Below, piece after piece: positions 6,076-11,842 of a stretch of 11,842 nucleotides of DNA. A program made the translations under genes and the position numbers. Source of the DNA: an uncultured Clostridia bacterium. GTDB lineage: Bacteria > Bacillota > Clostridia > TANB77 > CAG-508. The stretch is from assembly GCA_944386315.1 (NCBI GenBank), contig CALXAS010000034.1, positions 1 to 11,842 on the forward strand. Direction: 5' to 3'. How positions within the stretch are numbered: the stretch's first letter is position 1; every line of letters begins with the position of its first letter. The notes under the pieces are model-generated. The model had not been told where the DNA came from. It worked only from the letters and a program-made list of their open reading frames with translations, and searched no databases.

Positions 6076-6667
6076 TTTTTTCCTCTCCTTTCACTTGCTT
6101 CTTATGCATGTATATACTATAAATAATATGTACGATTTTTATGCGAATTATACTACTAAATTCAATTTGATATTCATTTTTATTTTCATATTTCGGTAGG
6201 ACTGTGTAGTAACATTTCTTTTTGTCTTTCATACATACAATATGTGGTAGTAATATACTAATGGCAGAAGCCAGCAAAGCTACAGTATAAGAAGTAAGTA
6301 CAGCATCTTCTGTTCCAATGGCTATTTTTAAGCTTAGGCTTTCTAAACATATTTTTAAATTCTTTATGAAATCTCTATTTTTCTTTTGAAAAATATGCTC
6401 TCTTTCTATTGTTTCTAAATCCATATGAGGTATTTTTTTGTCTTTTTCTAATTGTTCTATTTTCCTTTTCGTTATTTTCCATTTTACAATAGTAATTTTA
6501 TCTAATAATTTTATACGAAACACAATTGGCTTTCTTAATTGCAATTCTTTATTATTTTCTTTATAAAATTGCTCCACTTCTATGGAGATGCTACTTAGTA
6601 GTATTAACATAGCCAAAATACAAAAAAGAAGAAATATTCCTAGCAGTATTAAAATAAAAAACAGCAT
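6023..6667 (-). CDS. DUF2953-like membrane-anchored protein
   Basis: This 214-residue protein has one strong N-terminal membrane helix (about 2-26) followed by a basic Lys/Ile-rich body and a second hydrophobic stretch (about 126-146, ending in LLPHIV). Its layout and its place next to ytfJ match DUF2953 proteins, a clostridial/bacillar family of unknown function usually found beside GerW-type proteins. Recognition rests on architecture and context more than on a crisp motif. The frame overlaps ytfJ by 53 bases. One more A in the A7 run at 6075-6081 would end it at TGA 6074-6072, giving the familiar 4-base ATGA overlap, so the last 16 residues are suspect. AGAAGGTG precedes the ATG. The scpA stop lies 89 bases upstream, with no gene or hairpin between. 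Confidence 0.72.
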   Translation of the reverse strand: MLFFILILLGIFLLFCILAMLILLSSISIEVEQFYKENNKELQLRKPIVFRIKLLDKITIVKWKITKRKIEQLEKDKKIPHMDLETIEREHIFQKKNRDFIKNLKICLESLSLKIAIGTEDAVLTSYTVALLASAISILLPHIVCMKDKKKCYYTVLPKYENKNEYQIEFSSIIRIKIVHIIYSIYMHKKQVKGEEKNERTSNRRFDEYSHEFH

Positions 6668-6756
6668 TGTTTTTTCACCTTCTTTAAAAACCTATTTCTA
6701 TTTTTTATTTTTACCATTTATTTCTTCTTTATACTTATTGATATTCTTTTTCTTGT

Positions 6757-7515
6757 TTAACCTATTTTCCTTTTATTTTTTTCTACCACAATATCTCCAA
6801 ATAATTCTTCCTGCTTTGTAATAACCTTGCTTCTTCTGGATAACTCCAATAAACCTGTAAAAGCTGTTACAACTTCTTGTTTATTACATTTAGAAACTGT
6901 ATACATTTTGTTAAATACAAACTTTGGCTTTTTTAATAACTCTCTAAATATTTCTTTTACTTTACTTGCTACAGTATATGTATCTGTAATAGCTATTTTT
7001 TCTATATTTTTTGCATTTTGATTTAGTCTCATTGTATTTTTTTCTACAATATTTTTATATTTTTCTATAATGGTATCTATGGTATCTTTTCTTTCTAGCA
7101 CTTGCTTTGGTAATTGTATTTCTTCTGGAAGTTTTGTATAGCGTTTTGCATAAATATTATAGCGTTCTTTTAACATTTTAGCAGCTTCTTTATATTTTTT
7201 GTATTCTATAATTCTTCTTAATAATTCTTCCTCTGTCAATTCTGCCTCTTCCTCTACCTGTGTAGGAAGAAGACTTTTGGATTTTAGATAAATTAAGGTG
7301 GAAGCCATTACTAAAAATTCACTAGTGATTTCTAAGTTCATTTTTTCCATTGCCTCTATATAAGCTACATATTGGTCTGTAATTTCACTAATTTTGATAT
7401 CACAAATATTCATTTTGTTTTTTTCTATTAAATAGCATAATAAGTCTAAAGGCCCTTCAAAGTTTTCTAGTTTAATAGCATATTTATTTGTTTCCATAGT
7501 TAGTACTTTTTGCAT
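6757..7515 (-). CDS. scpA: Segregation and condensation protein ScpA
   Basis: This 252-residue kleisin subunit of the bacterial SMC condensin complex bridges the SMC heads and organises and segregates the chromosome. The N-terminal SMC-neck-binding helices contain the signature FEGPLDLLCYLIEKNKMNI (19-37) and the SEFLVMASTLIYLKSKSLLP segment (65-84). A charged middle part leads to a C-terminal winged-helix region (about 175-245) ending FGDIVV. The first ATG was chosen because AGGGTG lies upstream of it; the alternative Met7 has no site. It begins 12 bases after recX. Its usual partner scpB, normally adjacent, is not here; DUF2953 follows instead. Confidence 0.96.
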   Translation of the reverse strand: MQKVLTMETNKYAIKLENFEGPLDLLCYLIEKNKMNICDIKISEITDQYVAYIEAMEKMNLEITSEFLVMASTLIYLKSKSLLPTQVEEEAELTEEELLRRIIEYKKYKEAAKMLKERYNIYAKRYTKLPEEIQLPKQVLERKDTIDTIIEKYKNIVEKNTMRLNQNAKNIEKIAITDTYTVASKVKEIFRELLKKPKFVFNKMYTVSKCNKQEVVTAFTGLLELSRRSKVITKQEELFGDIVVEKNKRKIG

Positions 7516-7527
7516 ATCGATTTCACC

Positions 7528-7980
7528 CTACTCCTCTATCTTTTCCATTGCTTCTCCAATATATTCTGACGCATATCCTTTCTTTATCAAATATTGTTTT
7601 ATCTCCATTTCTTCCATACTACTCATCTTTTTTAGTACAATATTTTCTGCGGATTTTCTTTCATATTCCTGCAAGTCCTCTTTATGTTTGGCATAATAGC
7701 TCTCCCATTCTCCTGCATTAATTCCTTTTGCCATTAATTTATATTTTATCTCTTTTATAGAAAGATTTTTTAAAGCTCTATATTCATTTACTGCCCTTTC
7801 TATATATTGCTCGTCATTAATATATCCAATCTCTTGCAATTCCTGTAATACATCTTCTAACAAATTTTCTTCTAGGATAGAAGCAAATTTATTTTTTACC
7901 TCTTGTAGTGTACGTTTTTTATACATCACATACTTCAATACTTGTGTCTTTGCCCTATCAAATTCTTCTATTGTATACAT
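7528..7980 (-). CDS. recX: RecX-family regulator of RecA
   Basis: This 150-residue all-helical protein has three-helix tandem repeats typical of RecX: an N-terminal block with VLKYVMYKKRTLQEVKNKF, a central LQEIGYINDEQYIERAVNEY and RALKNLSIKEIKYKLMAKGI, then a C-terminal IKQYLIKKGYASEYI. RecX binds in the groove of the RecA filament and limits or modulates its activity. It follows recA by 28 bases with AAAAAAGGAAG before the ATG, the common recA-recX order, and precedes scpA by 12 bases. It is slightly shorter than the B. subtilis protein but complete. Confidence 0.93.
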   Translation of the reverse strand: MYTIEEFDRAKTQVLKYVMYKKRTLQEVKNKFASILEENLLEDVLQELQEIGYINDEQYIERAVNEYRALKNLSIKEIKYKLMAKGINAGEWESYYAKHKEDLQEYERKSAENIVLKKMSSMEEMEIKQYLIKKGYASEYIGEAMEKIEE

Positions 7981-8008
7981 TTTTTATTTCTTCCTTTTTT
8001 ATCTCTTC

Positions 8009-9070
8009 TTATTCTTCTATTTCGTTTTGCTCTTCTTCCTCTTTTTCTTCTTCGTCACCTAAACTTTTTTCAAATGCTTCTGTAAAGTTGGCTCTAATCT
8101 TTTCTTCTACTTCTTTTGCTACCTCTGGATTATCTGCTAAATATTTTTTTACATTTTCTCTTCCTTGACCAATTCTTTCTCCTTTATAGCTAAACCAAGA
8201 ACCACTTTTTTCGATAATATCTAGGTTAACTGCAATATCTAAAATATTTCCTTCTTTAGAAATTCCTTTACCATAAATAATATCAAATTCTGCTTCTCTA
8301 AAAGGTGGTGCTACTTTATTTTTTACTACTTTTACTTTTGCTCTATTTCCTAATACTTCTCCATCTTGTTTAATATTTTCTACTTTTCTAATATCTAAAC
8401 GAACAGATGCATAATATTTTAATGCTCTACCACCAGCTGTAGTTTCTGGATTTCCAAACATAACGCCTACTTTTTCTCTTAATTGGTTAATAAATACAAT
8501 CACACATTTTGATTTATTAATCGCTCCTGCTAATTTTCTCAAAGCTTGGGACATAAGTCTTGCTTGCAAACCAATATGAGAATCTCCCATATCTCCATCT
8601 ATTTCTGCTTTTGGTACTAGTGCCGCTACAGAGTCTATAACAATAACATCTAAAGCTCCACTTCTTACTAGTGCTTCTGCTATTTCTAGTGCTTGTTCTC
8701 CTGTGTCTGGTTGAGATACAATTAGGTTATCTATATCTACCCCTAAATGTTTTGCATAAACAGGATCTAGGGCGTGTTCTGCATCAATAAACGCAGCCTC
8801 TCCACCTAATTTTTGTGCTTCTGCAATCATATGTAATGCCAAAGTAGTTTTTCCAGAAGATTCTGGTCCATATATTTCTATAATTCTTCCTCTTGGAATT
8901 CCTCCTATTCCTAAAGCAATATCTAGGCTTAAAGCTCCTGTTGGAATTGCCTCTACATTCATGGCTTGATAATCTCCTAGTTTCATAACAGAACCTTTTC
9001 CAAATTGTTTTTCTATTTGTCCTAATGCTACTTCCAAAGCTTTCATTTTTTCTGAATTTTGTTTTTCCAT
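8009..9070 (-). CDS. recA: Recombinase RecA
   Basis: The 353-residue protein polymerises on single-stranded DNA, performs strand exchange and triggers LexA self-cleavage. The Walker A GPESSGKTT (68-76), the Walker B strand VIVIDSVAAL, the L1 region (IDGDMGDSHIGLQARLMSQ) and L2 region (REKVGVMFGNPETTAGG) are all intact, with the KYYASVRLDIRK block after L2. The C-terminal tail is strongly acidic (Glu-rich from about 338), which in other RecA proteins restrains DNA binding. AAGGAAGG precedes the ATG. First gene of a five-gene leftward operon, with its own promoter and a LexA-like operator. Confidence 0.99.
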   Translation of the reverse strand: MEKQNSEKMKALEVALGQIEKQFGKGSVMKLGDYQAMNVEAIPTGALSLDIALGIGGIPRGRIIEIYGPESSGKTTLALHMIAEAQKLGGEAAFIDAEHALDPVYAKHLGVDIDNLIVSQPDTGEQALEIAEALVRSGALDVIVIDSVAALVPKAEIDGDMGDSHIGLQARLMSQALRKLAGAINKSKCVIVFINQLREKVGVMFGNPETTAGGRALKYYASVRLDIRKVENIKQDGEVLGNRAKVKVVKNKVAPPFREAEFDIIYGKGISKEGNILDIAVNLDIIEKSGSWFSYKGERIGQGRENVKKYLADNPEVAKEVEEKIRANFTEAFEKSLGDEEEKEEEEQNEIEE

Positions 9071-9102
9071 ATTTTATCTTTCCTTCCTTACGATATTATT
9101 TT

Positions 9103-9114
9103 AAACATATGTTT
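9103..9114. promoter_or_regulatory. LexA-like SOS box in the recA promoter region
   Basis: AAACATATGTTT is a perfect 12-bp palindrome. It fits the Gram-positive LexA box core (AAC-N4-GTT, consensus CGAACATATGTTCG) except that the outer G/C positions are T/A, as expected in very AT-rich DNA. It lies just downstream of the -10 box, covering about +2 to +13, where LexA would block initiation. Confidence 0.68.
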
Positions 9115-9122
9115 GTATTCTT

Positions 9123-9150
9123 ATTATATACTAACCTTTTCTTTTGTCAA
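9123..9150 (-). promoter_or_regulatory. recA operon promoter
   Basis: On the minus strand the perfect -35 TTGACA (9150-9145) and perfect -10 TATAAT (9128-9123) are 16 bases apart. The strong promoter with a palindromic operator at its start site suggests high transcription held down by a repressor. No terminator hairpin separates it from the peptide-binding gene, so some read-through into recA is possible. Confidence 0.85.
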
Positions 9151-9175
9151 GAGTTTTTTTCATTTTTTTATTATT

Positions 9176-10759
9176 TTACATACGATACCAATCTTCAAAA
9201 TGGTAATAACTAAAAAAGTTATTTGGTGTTACTTCACCAGCTAAGTTTTGGTCTTTAATTACGGTTACTTTGTTGCGATATAAGCTAATAAATGGCTGTT
9301 CTTCTTGGTAAATACTTACTATTTCTTGATACTTTTGTTTTAACAATTCTTCGTCTTGTATGGACTCTACTTCTTTTAATAGTGTTTGCATTGTCTCATT
9401 CGTATAGTTTTGCAAATTATCTGTTCCAAAAAACTTGGATACATCTGGACTATAGCCATTATATACGCCCGTAATTAACATTTGATAACTTTTATTGGTT
9501 AATGCTGTTTGATATTGTGTATCTGACAATTTGCCAATGGTAACGGAAATACCTATTTGCTCTAATTGAGCTTTTATATTTTCTGCCACAGCAAGTCTTT
9601 GGGCATTATTTTGTTGTACAGATAGAGTGAATCTTAATCGAAGCGTTTTCCCATTTTCTCTTTTTTGCCAACGATTATTCTTATATTCCCACCCATTATC
9701 TGTTAATACTTGTTTTGCCTGTTCCACATTGTATCCGCTACTAGTTTGCGTATTCTCATAAGCAAAACTTCCAAAATCTAATGGAAAATGAGAAACATAG
9801 TACTGATTATTGTATACAGCTGATACAATATTATTTTTATCAATGGCATAAGAAATGGCTTTTCTTACTTCTACTCTTTGCAGCAAATCATCTTGGCAAT
9901 TAAAAGCTAAATAATCCAATTCTCTTCCCGCAAATTCTTCTTTTGCATACCCCATCGTTCCAATATAGTTTTCTAAATCGCGATTAGCTGTTGTAAAAAT
10001 ATCTATATTTCCTAATTTAAAACTATTATATAGCTCTCCTATTTCCGTATATAACTTTATTTCTACCGTTTCAATTTTAGGCTCTACATCTTTCCACCAG
10101 CTATCATTTCGTGCTAAAGTAATTTTTTGGCTATCTATACTAGTAATTTTATACATGCCTGTCCCTATTGGTATTTTCGTAGAAGTGTTAAAATCCTCAC
10201 CTAAATAATAGTTATTTGGCATAATAGGAAAGGTTAAATTATATTCAAAAAAAGGAACTGGTTCAGATAAATTAATTTTTACAGTAGAAGTATCTATTAC
10301 TTCCACACTGCTCACCTTTTCTACATTAGCAGAATAAATCGATCTTCCCTCTTTTAGACGGTCTATGGTAAATTGTATATCTTTAGCAATTAGGGAACTT
10401 CCATCCTGCCACTGCACAGAATTATCTATTTTTACTACATAGCTCGTATCCGATGTTTTTGACCACTCTGTTGCCAAACATAATTGTATTTTATAATTTT
10501 CATCTAAGGTAAGCAATGGTTCAAAAATTAATTTACCTATATTTAATACTTCTTTATTGGTAGTTAGTAATGGGTTTATGGTATCGAAATTAGAAATGCC
10601 CAAACGAATATCTTTCTTTTCTTCTATTACTTCTGCTTGTTGTTCATTTTGTACTTCTGTATTTTCTTGATCTTCTTGAAAATAGATGGAATATATAGCA
10701 AACGCAATAATGCCTATTACTACCACTATAAAAATACCTTTTACTATATTAAATCTCAT
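9176..10759 (-). CDS. Family-5 (peptide/oligopeptide-type) ABC substrate-binding protein, membrane-anchored
   Basis: The 527-residue protein has the family-5 solute-binding layout: LIFEPLLTLDENY (78-89), a WQDGSSLIAKDIQFTIDRL segment (117-135), IGTGMYKI (198-205, the GTGPY-type motif) and VRKAISYAIDKNNIV (298-312). It would bind a peptide or similar ligand outside the cytoplasm. The N-terminus is unusual: a helix at about 8-27 without a lipobox cysteine, so it looks like an uncleaved anchor rather than a lipoprotein, followed by a Glu/Gln-rich linker. No permease or ATPase gene is adjacent, so it is an orphan subunit or serves a sensing role. The start has a GGGGTGAG site somewhat far upstream. 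It has its own promoter and sits between spoVS and recA. Confidence 0.9.
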   Translation of the reverse strand: MRFNIVKGIFIVVVIGIIAFAIYSIYFQEDQENTEVQNEQQAEVIEEKKDIRLGISNFDTINPLLTTNKEVLNIGKLIFEPLLTLDENYKIQLCLATEWSKTSDTSYVVKIDNSVQWQDGSSLIAKDIQFTIDRLKEGRSIYSANVEKVSSVEVIDTSTVKINLSEPVPFFEYNLTFPIMPNNYYLGEDFNTSTKIPIGTGMYKITSIDSQKITLARNDSWWKDVEPKIETVEIKLYTEIGELYNSFKLGNIDIFTTANRDLENYIGTMGYAKEEFAGRELDYLAFNCQDDLLQRVEVRKAISYAIDKNNIVSAVYNNQYYVSHFPLDFGSFAYENTQTSSGYNVEQAKQVLTDNGWEYKNNRWQKRENGKTLRLRFTLSVQQNNAQRLAVAENIKAQLEQIGISVTIGKLSDTQYQTALTNKSYQMLITGVYNGYSPDVSKFFGTDNLQNYTNETMQTLLKEVESIQDEELLKQKYQEIVSIYQEEQPFISLYRNKVTVIKDQNLAGEVTPNNFFSYYHFEDWYRM

Positions 10760-10791
10760 TTTTGCTTTTTCTCACCCCGTATTTTTTATTA

Positions 10792-10820
10792 ATCATATCT
10801 TATCTTTTCCATTTTTTCAA
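10792..10820 (-). promoter_or_regulatory. Promoter of the peptide-binding protein gene
   Basis: On the minus strand TTGAAA (10820-10815) and TATGAT (10797-10792) are 17 bases apart, placing the start near 10785 with a leader of about 25 bases that holds the GGGGTGAG ribosome site. Confidence 0.75.
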
Positions 10821-10960
10821 GCATTCTTTCTTGGATTTTTTAAGAAAATGTTAGGTTCATATACTTATTCTTTGGGATTAATAAAGAAACCATAAATAGG
10901 ACACAATCGATTCTTTATTTTTCGTTATGATAAAAATTTATTTCTGAAAAAAATATTTTG
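10821..10960. other. Intergenic stretch with no recognised feature
   Basis: This is the unexplained part of the roughly 300-base gap between the peptide-binding gene and spoVS. It is AT-rich and holds the small palindrome AATCGATT near 10904 and a weak 6-bp hairpin around 10870, neither of which supports a call. I see no gene, riboswitch or tRNA. Confidence 0.4.
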
Positions 10961-11001
10961 AAAAGATTGCAAAAGTATGGTTTTCTTTTGCAATCTTTTT
11001 T
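10961..11001. terminator. Long perfect hairpin terminator downstream of spoVS
   Basis: AAAAGATTGCAAAAG (10961-10975) pairs with CTTTTGCAATCTTTT (10985-10999) in a perfect 15-bp stem around a 9-base loop. Both sides carry T-rich tails, slightly better rightward. The only gene ending nearby is the leftward spoVS, so it most likely ends the ymdB-spoVS transcripts and insulates the next promoter at 10792-10820. Confidence 0.78.
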
Positions 11002-11035
11002 ATAGGAAAGTACATTATTTTAGGTACCTTTCTAT

Positions 11036-11061
11036 ATAAAACAAGGCTAGAGACTACCTTG
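11036..11061 (-). terminator. Possible weak first terminator right after spoVS
   Basis: On the minus strand CAAGG-TAG and CTA-CCTTG arms fold with a one-base bulge and a three-base loop, followed by TTTTATATAG. It starts just after the spoVS stop. The short tail makes it weaker than the hairpin at 10961-10999. Confidence 0.45.
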
Positions 11062-11063
11062 GA

Positions 11064-11327
11064 TTATTTTCTCGACTCTACAATAATTCTAATACCAGTT
11101 CTATCCTCTCCTTCTACTTCTACCTCTGCAAATGCTGGTATACATACTAAATCCACTCCTGCTGGTGCTACAAATCCTCTTGCTATTGCTACTGCCTTTA
11201 CAGCTTGATTCAGTGCCCCTGCTCCAATTGCTTGCATTTCTGCTTTGTTTTCTTCTTTTACCAATCCAGCAATTGCTCCTGCCACTGAATTTGGATTTGA
11301 TTTGGATGAGATTTTTAAAATTTCCAT
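11064..11327 (-). CDS. spoVS: Stage V sporulation protein S (SpoVS)
   Basis: This 87-residue protein, the family's normal size, begins MEILKISSKSNPNSVAGAIA and continues through IGAGALNQAVKAVAIARGFV to IPAFAEVEVEGEDRTGIRII, a near-complete match to this very conserved family. SpoVS has an Alba-like fold and is thought to bind nucleic acid; in B. subtilis its loss stalls spore coat and cortex development. AGGAGG (11339-11334) precedes the ATG by six bases. It follows ymdB by 130 bases, the same order as rny-ymdB-spoVS in Bacillus, and has its own promoter. It is marker evidence that the organism is a spore former or descends from one. Confidence 0.97.
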   Translation of the reverse strand: MEILKISSKSNPNSVAGAIAGLVKEENKAEMQAIGAGALNQAVKAVAIARGFVAPAGVDLVCIPAFAEVEVEGEDRTGIRIIVESRK

Positions 11328-11371
11328 TTTTTGCCTCCTATAATTTTATTTTTATTTGAATTACAGGTATA

Positions 11372-11400
11372 TTTATATTACATATTTTATAAATTGTCTA
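11372..11400 (-). promoter_or_regulatory. Promoter of spoVS
   Basis: On the minus strand TAGACA (11400-11395) and TATAAA (11377-11372) are 17 bases apart, a good sigma-A-type pair. In B. subtilis spoVS is SigH-dependent; I found no clear SigH GAAT-type -10 here, so vegetative expression seems more likely. No hairpin separates ymdB from spoVS, so read-through may add to expression. Confidence 0.62.
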
Positions 11401-11457
11401 GTCTTTTTTGGAAATTTTTAGGAAAAGTTTTCGCTAAAGTTTTTGTTTTTTCGCCTT

Positions 11458-11842
11458 TTATTTTACTTGTATTCTATAAATATTCGTTGCTCGACAATTC
11501 TCGTCATTTGTCGCTATTACACATCCATTTATCATCTGGCTACCTTCTGCTAATTTATATCTTTCTGGCATTGATGTGATAAAACGTTTCATCGCCGCTT
11601 GCATATCCATTCCTATGACAGAATCTATCGCTCCTGTCATTCCTACATCTGTAATATAGGCTGTTCCTTTTTTAGTTACTTGTTCATCTGCCGTTTGTAC
11701 ATGTGTATGTGTACCAAAAATAGCCGTTACCTTGCCATCTAAAAAACATTTCATTGCAATTTTTTCGGCGGTTGCTTCTGCATGAAAATCTACTAGGATA
11801 TAATCTACTTCCGCTTTTATTTTCTCTACAATTTCTTCTGCT
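11458..11842 (-). CDS. ymdB: YmdB-family metallophosphoesterase (TIGR00282), C-terminal part
   Basis: About 127 residues are visible; the N-terminal metal-binding half lies beyond the window. The frame stays open upstream of an internal Met at 11754: reading from 11841 it gives VDYILVDFHAEATAEKIAM, so the Met is not the start. The histidine of DFHAEAT and the two of GTHTHVQTAD are metal ligands in this calcineurin-like fold, and TAYITDVGMTGAIDSVIGMD is the family's conserved block. B. subtilis YmdB hydrolyses 2',3'-cyclic nucleotides and affects biofilm and motility decisions and RNA turnover together with RNase Y. It is followed by spoVS, the conserved neighbour order. I see no terminator after its stop. 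Confidence 0.96.
   Translation of the reverse strand, partial: AEEIVEKIKAEVDYILVDFHAEATAEKIAMKCFLDGKVTAIFGTHTHVQTADEQVTKKGTAYITDVGMTGAIDSVIGMDMQAAMKRFITSMPERYKLAEGSQMINGCVIATNDENCRATNIYRIQVK

Noticed and set aside
10848..10895. Small rightward peptide gene between the peptide-binding gene and spoVS
   Set aside because: Fifteen codons with no ribosome site or conserved context.
11395..11457. Terminator after ymdB from the AAAGTTTT repeats
   Set aside because: The repeats are direct rather than inverted and form no stable stem with a T tail.

Overview
The window is AT-rich, densely packed DNA from a spore-forming, low-GC Gram-positive bacterium, most likely a Clostridia-type Bacillota. The evidence is the sporulation genes (YtfJ/GerW-type protein, SpoVS, a DacF-like carboxypeptidase), the Bacillus/Clostridium gene orders recA-recX and ymdB-spoVS, strong AGGAGG-type ribosome sites and A/T-ending codons. 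No tRNA, rRNA, CRISPR array, insertion sequence or prophage gene was seen.

Layout. Positions 1-53 hold the start of a leftward patatin-like phospholipase. Facing away from it is a VanW-domain gene (201-891) broken by one extra base, then a D-Ala-D-Ala carboxypeptidase (974-2230) that ends at a hairpin terminator. A leftward operon converges on that terminator: zinc-type macrodomain (4078-4890), macrodomain-linked sirtuin SirTM (3226-4068) and a DUF1848 CxxxCxxC iron-sulfur-type protein (2271-3205). An HxlR-family regulator (5082-5414) is transcribed divergently, and the two good sigma-A-like promoters enclose an unusual tandem repeat. A second leftward operon runs recA, recX, scpA, DUF2953, ytfJ (9070 to 5431). 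It starts from a near-consensus promoter with a LexA-like palindrome and ends in a hairpin shared with hxlR. Upstream lie a membrane-anchored family-5 peptide-binding protein (9176-10759), spoVS (11064-11327) and the 3' part of ymdB (11458 to the window end), all leftward.

How the genes fit together. The HxlR/macrodomain/SirTM/DUF1848 block is the most interesting part. It looks like a reversible protein ADP-ribosylation module: SirTM as writer, Zn-macrodomain as eraser, a thiol-type redox regulator, and a DUF1848 protein where well-studied SirTM loci carry GcvH-L and LplA2. The recA operon links SOS repair to a condensin subunit and a spore protein.

Three reading-frame anomalies deserve attention: a +1 base in the VanW gene, an A AAA AAG heptamer in the DUF1848 gene where a -1 shift restores the conserved C-terminus, and a similar A7 run at the DUF2953/ytfJ junction. 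They may be sequencing indels, real mutations or slippage; the sequence alone cannot decide.
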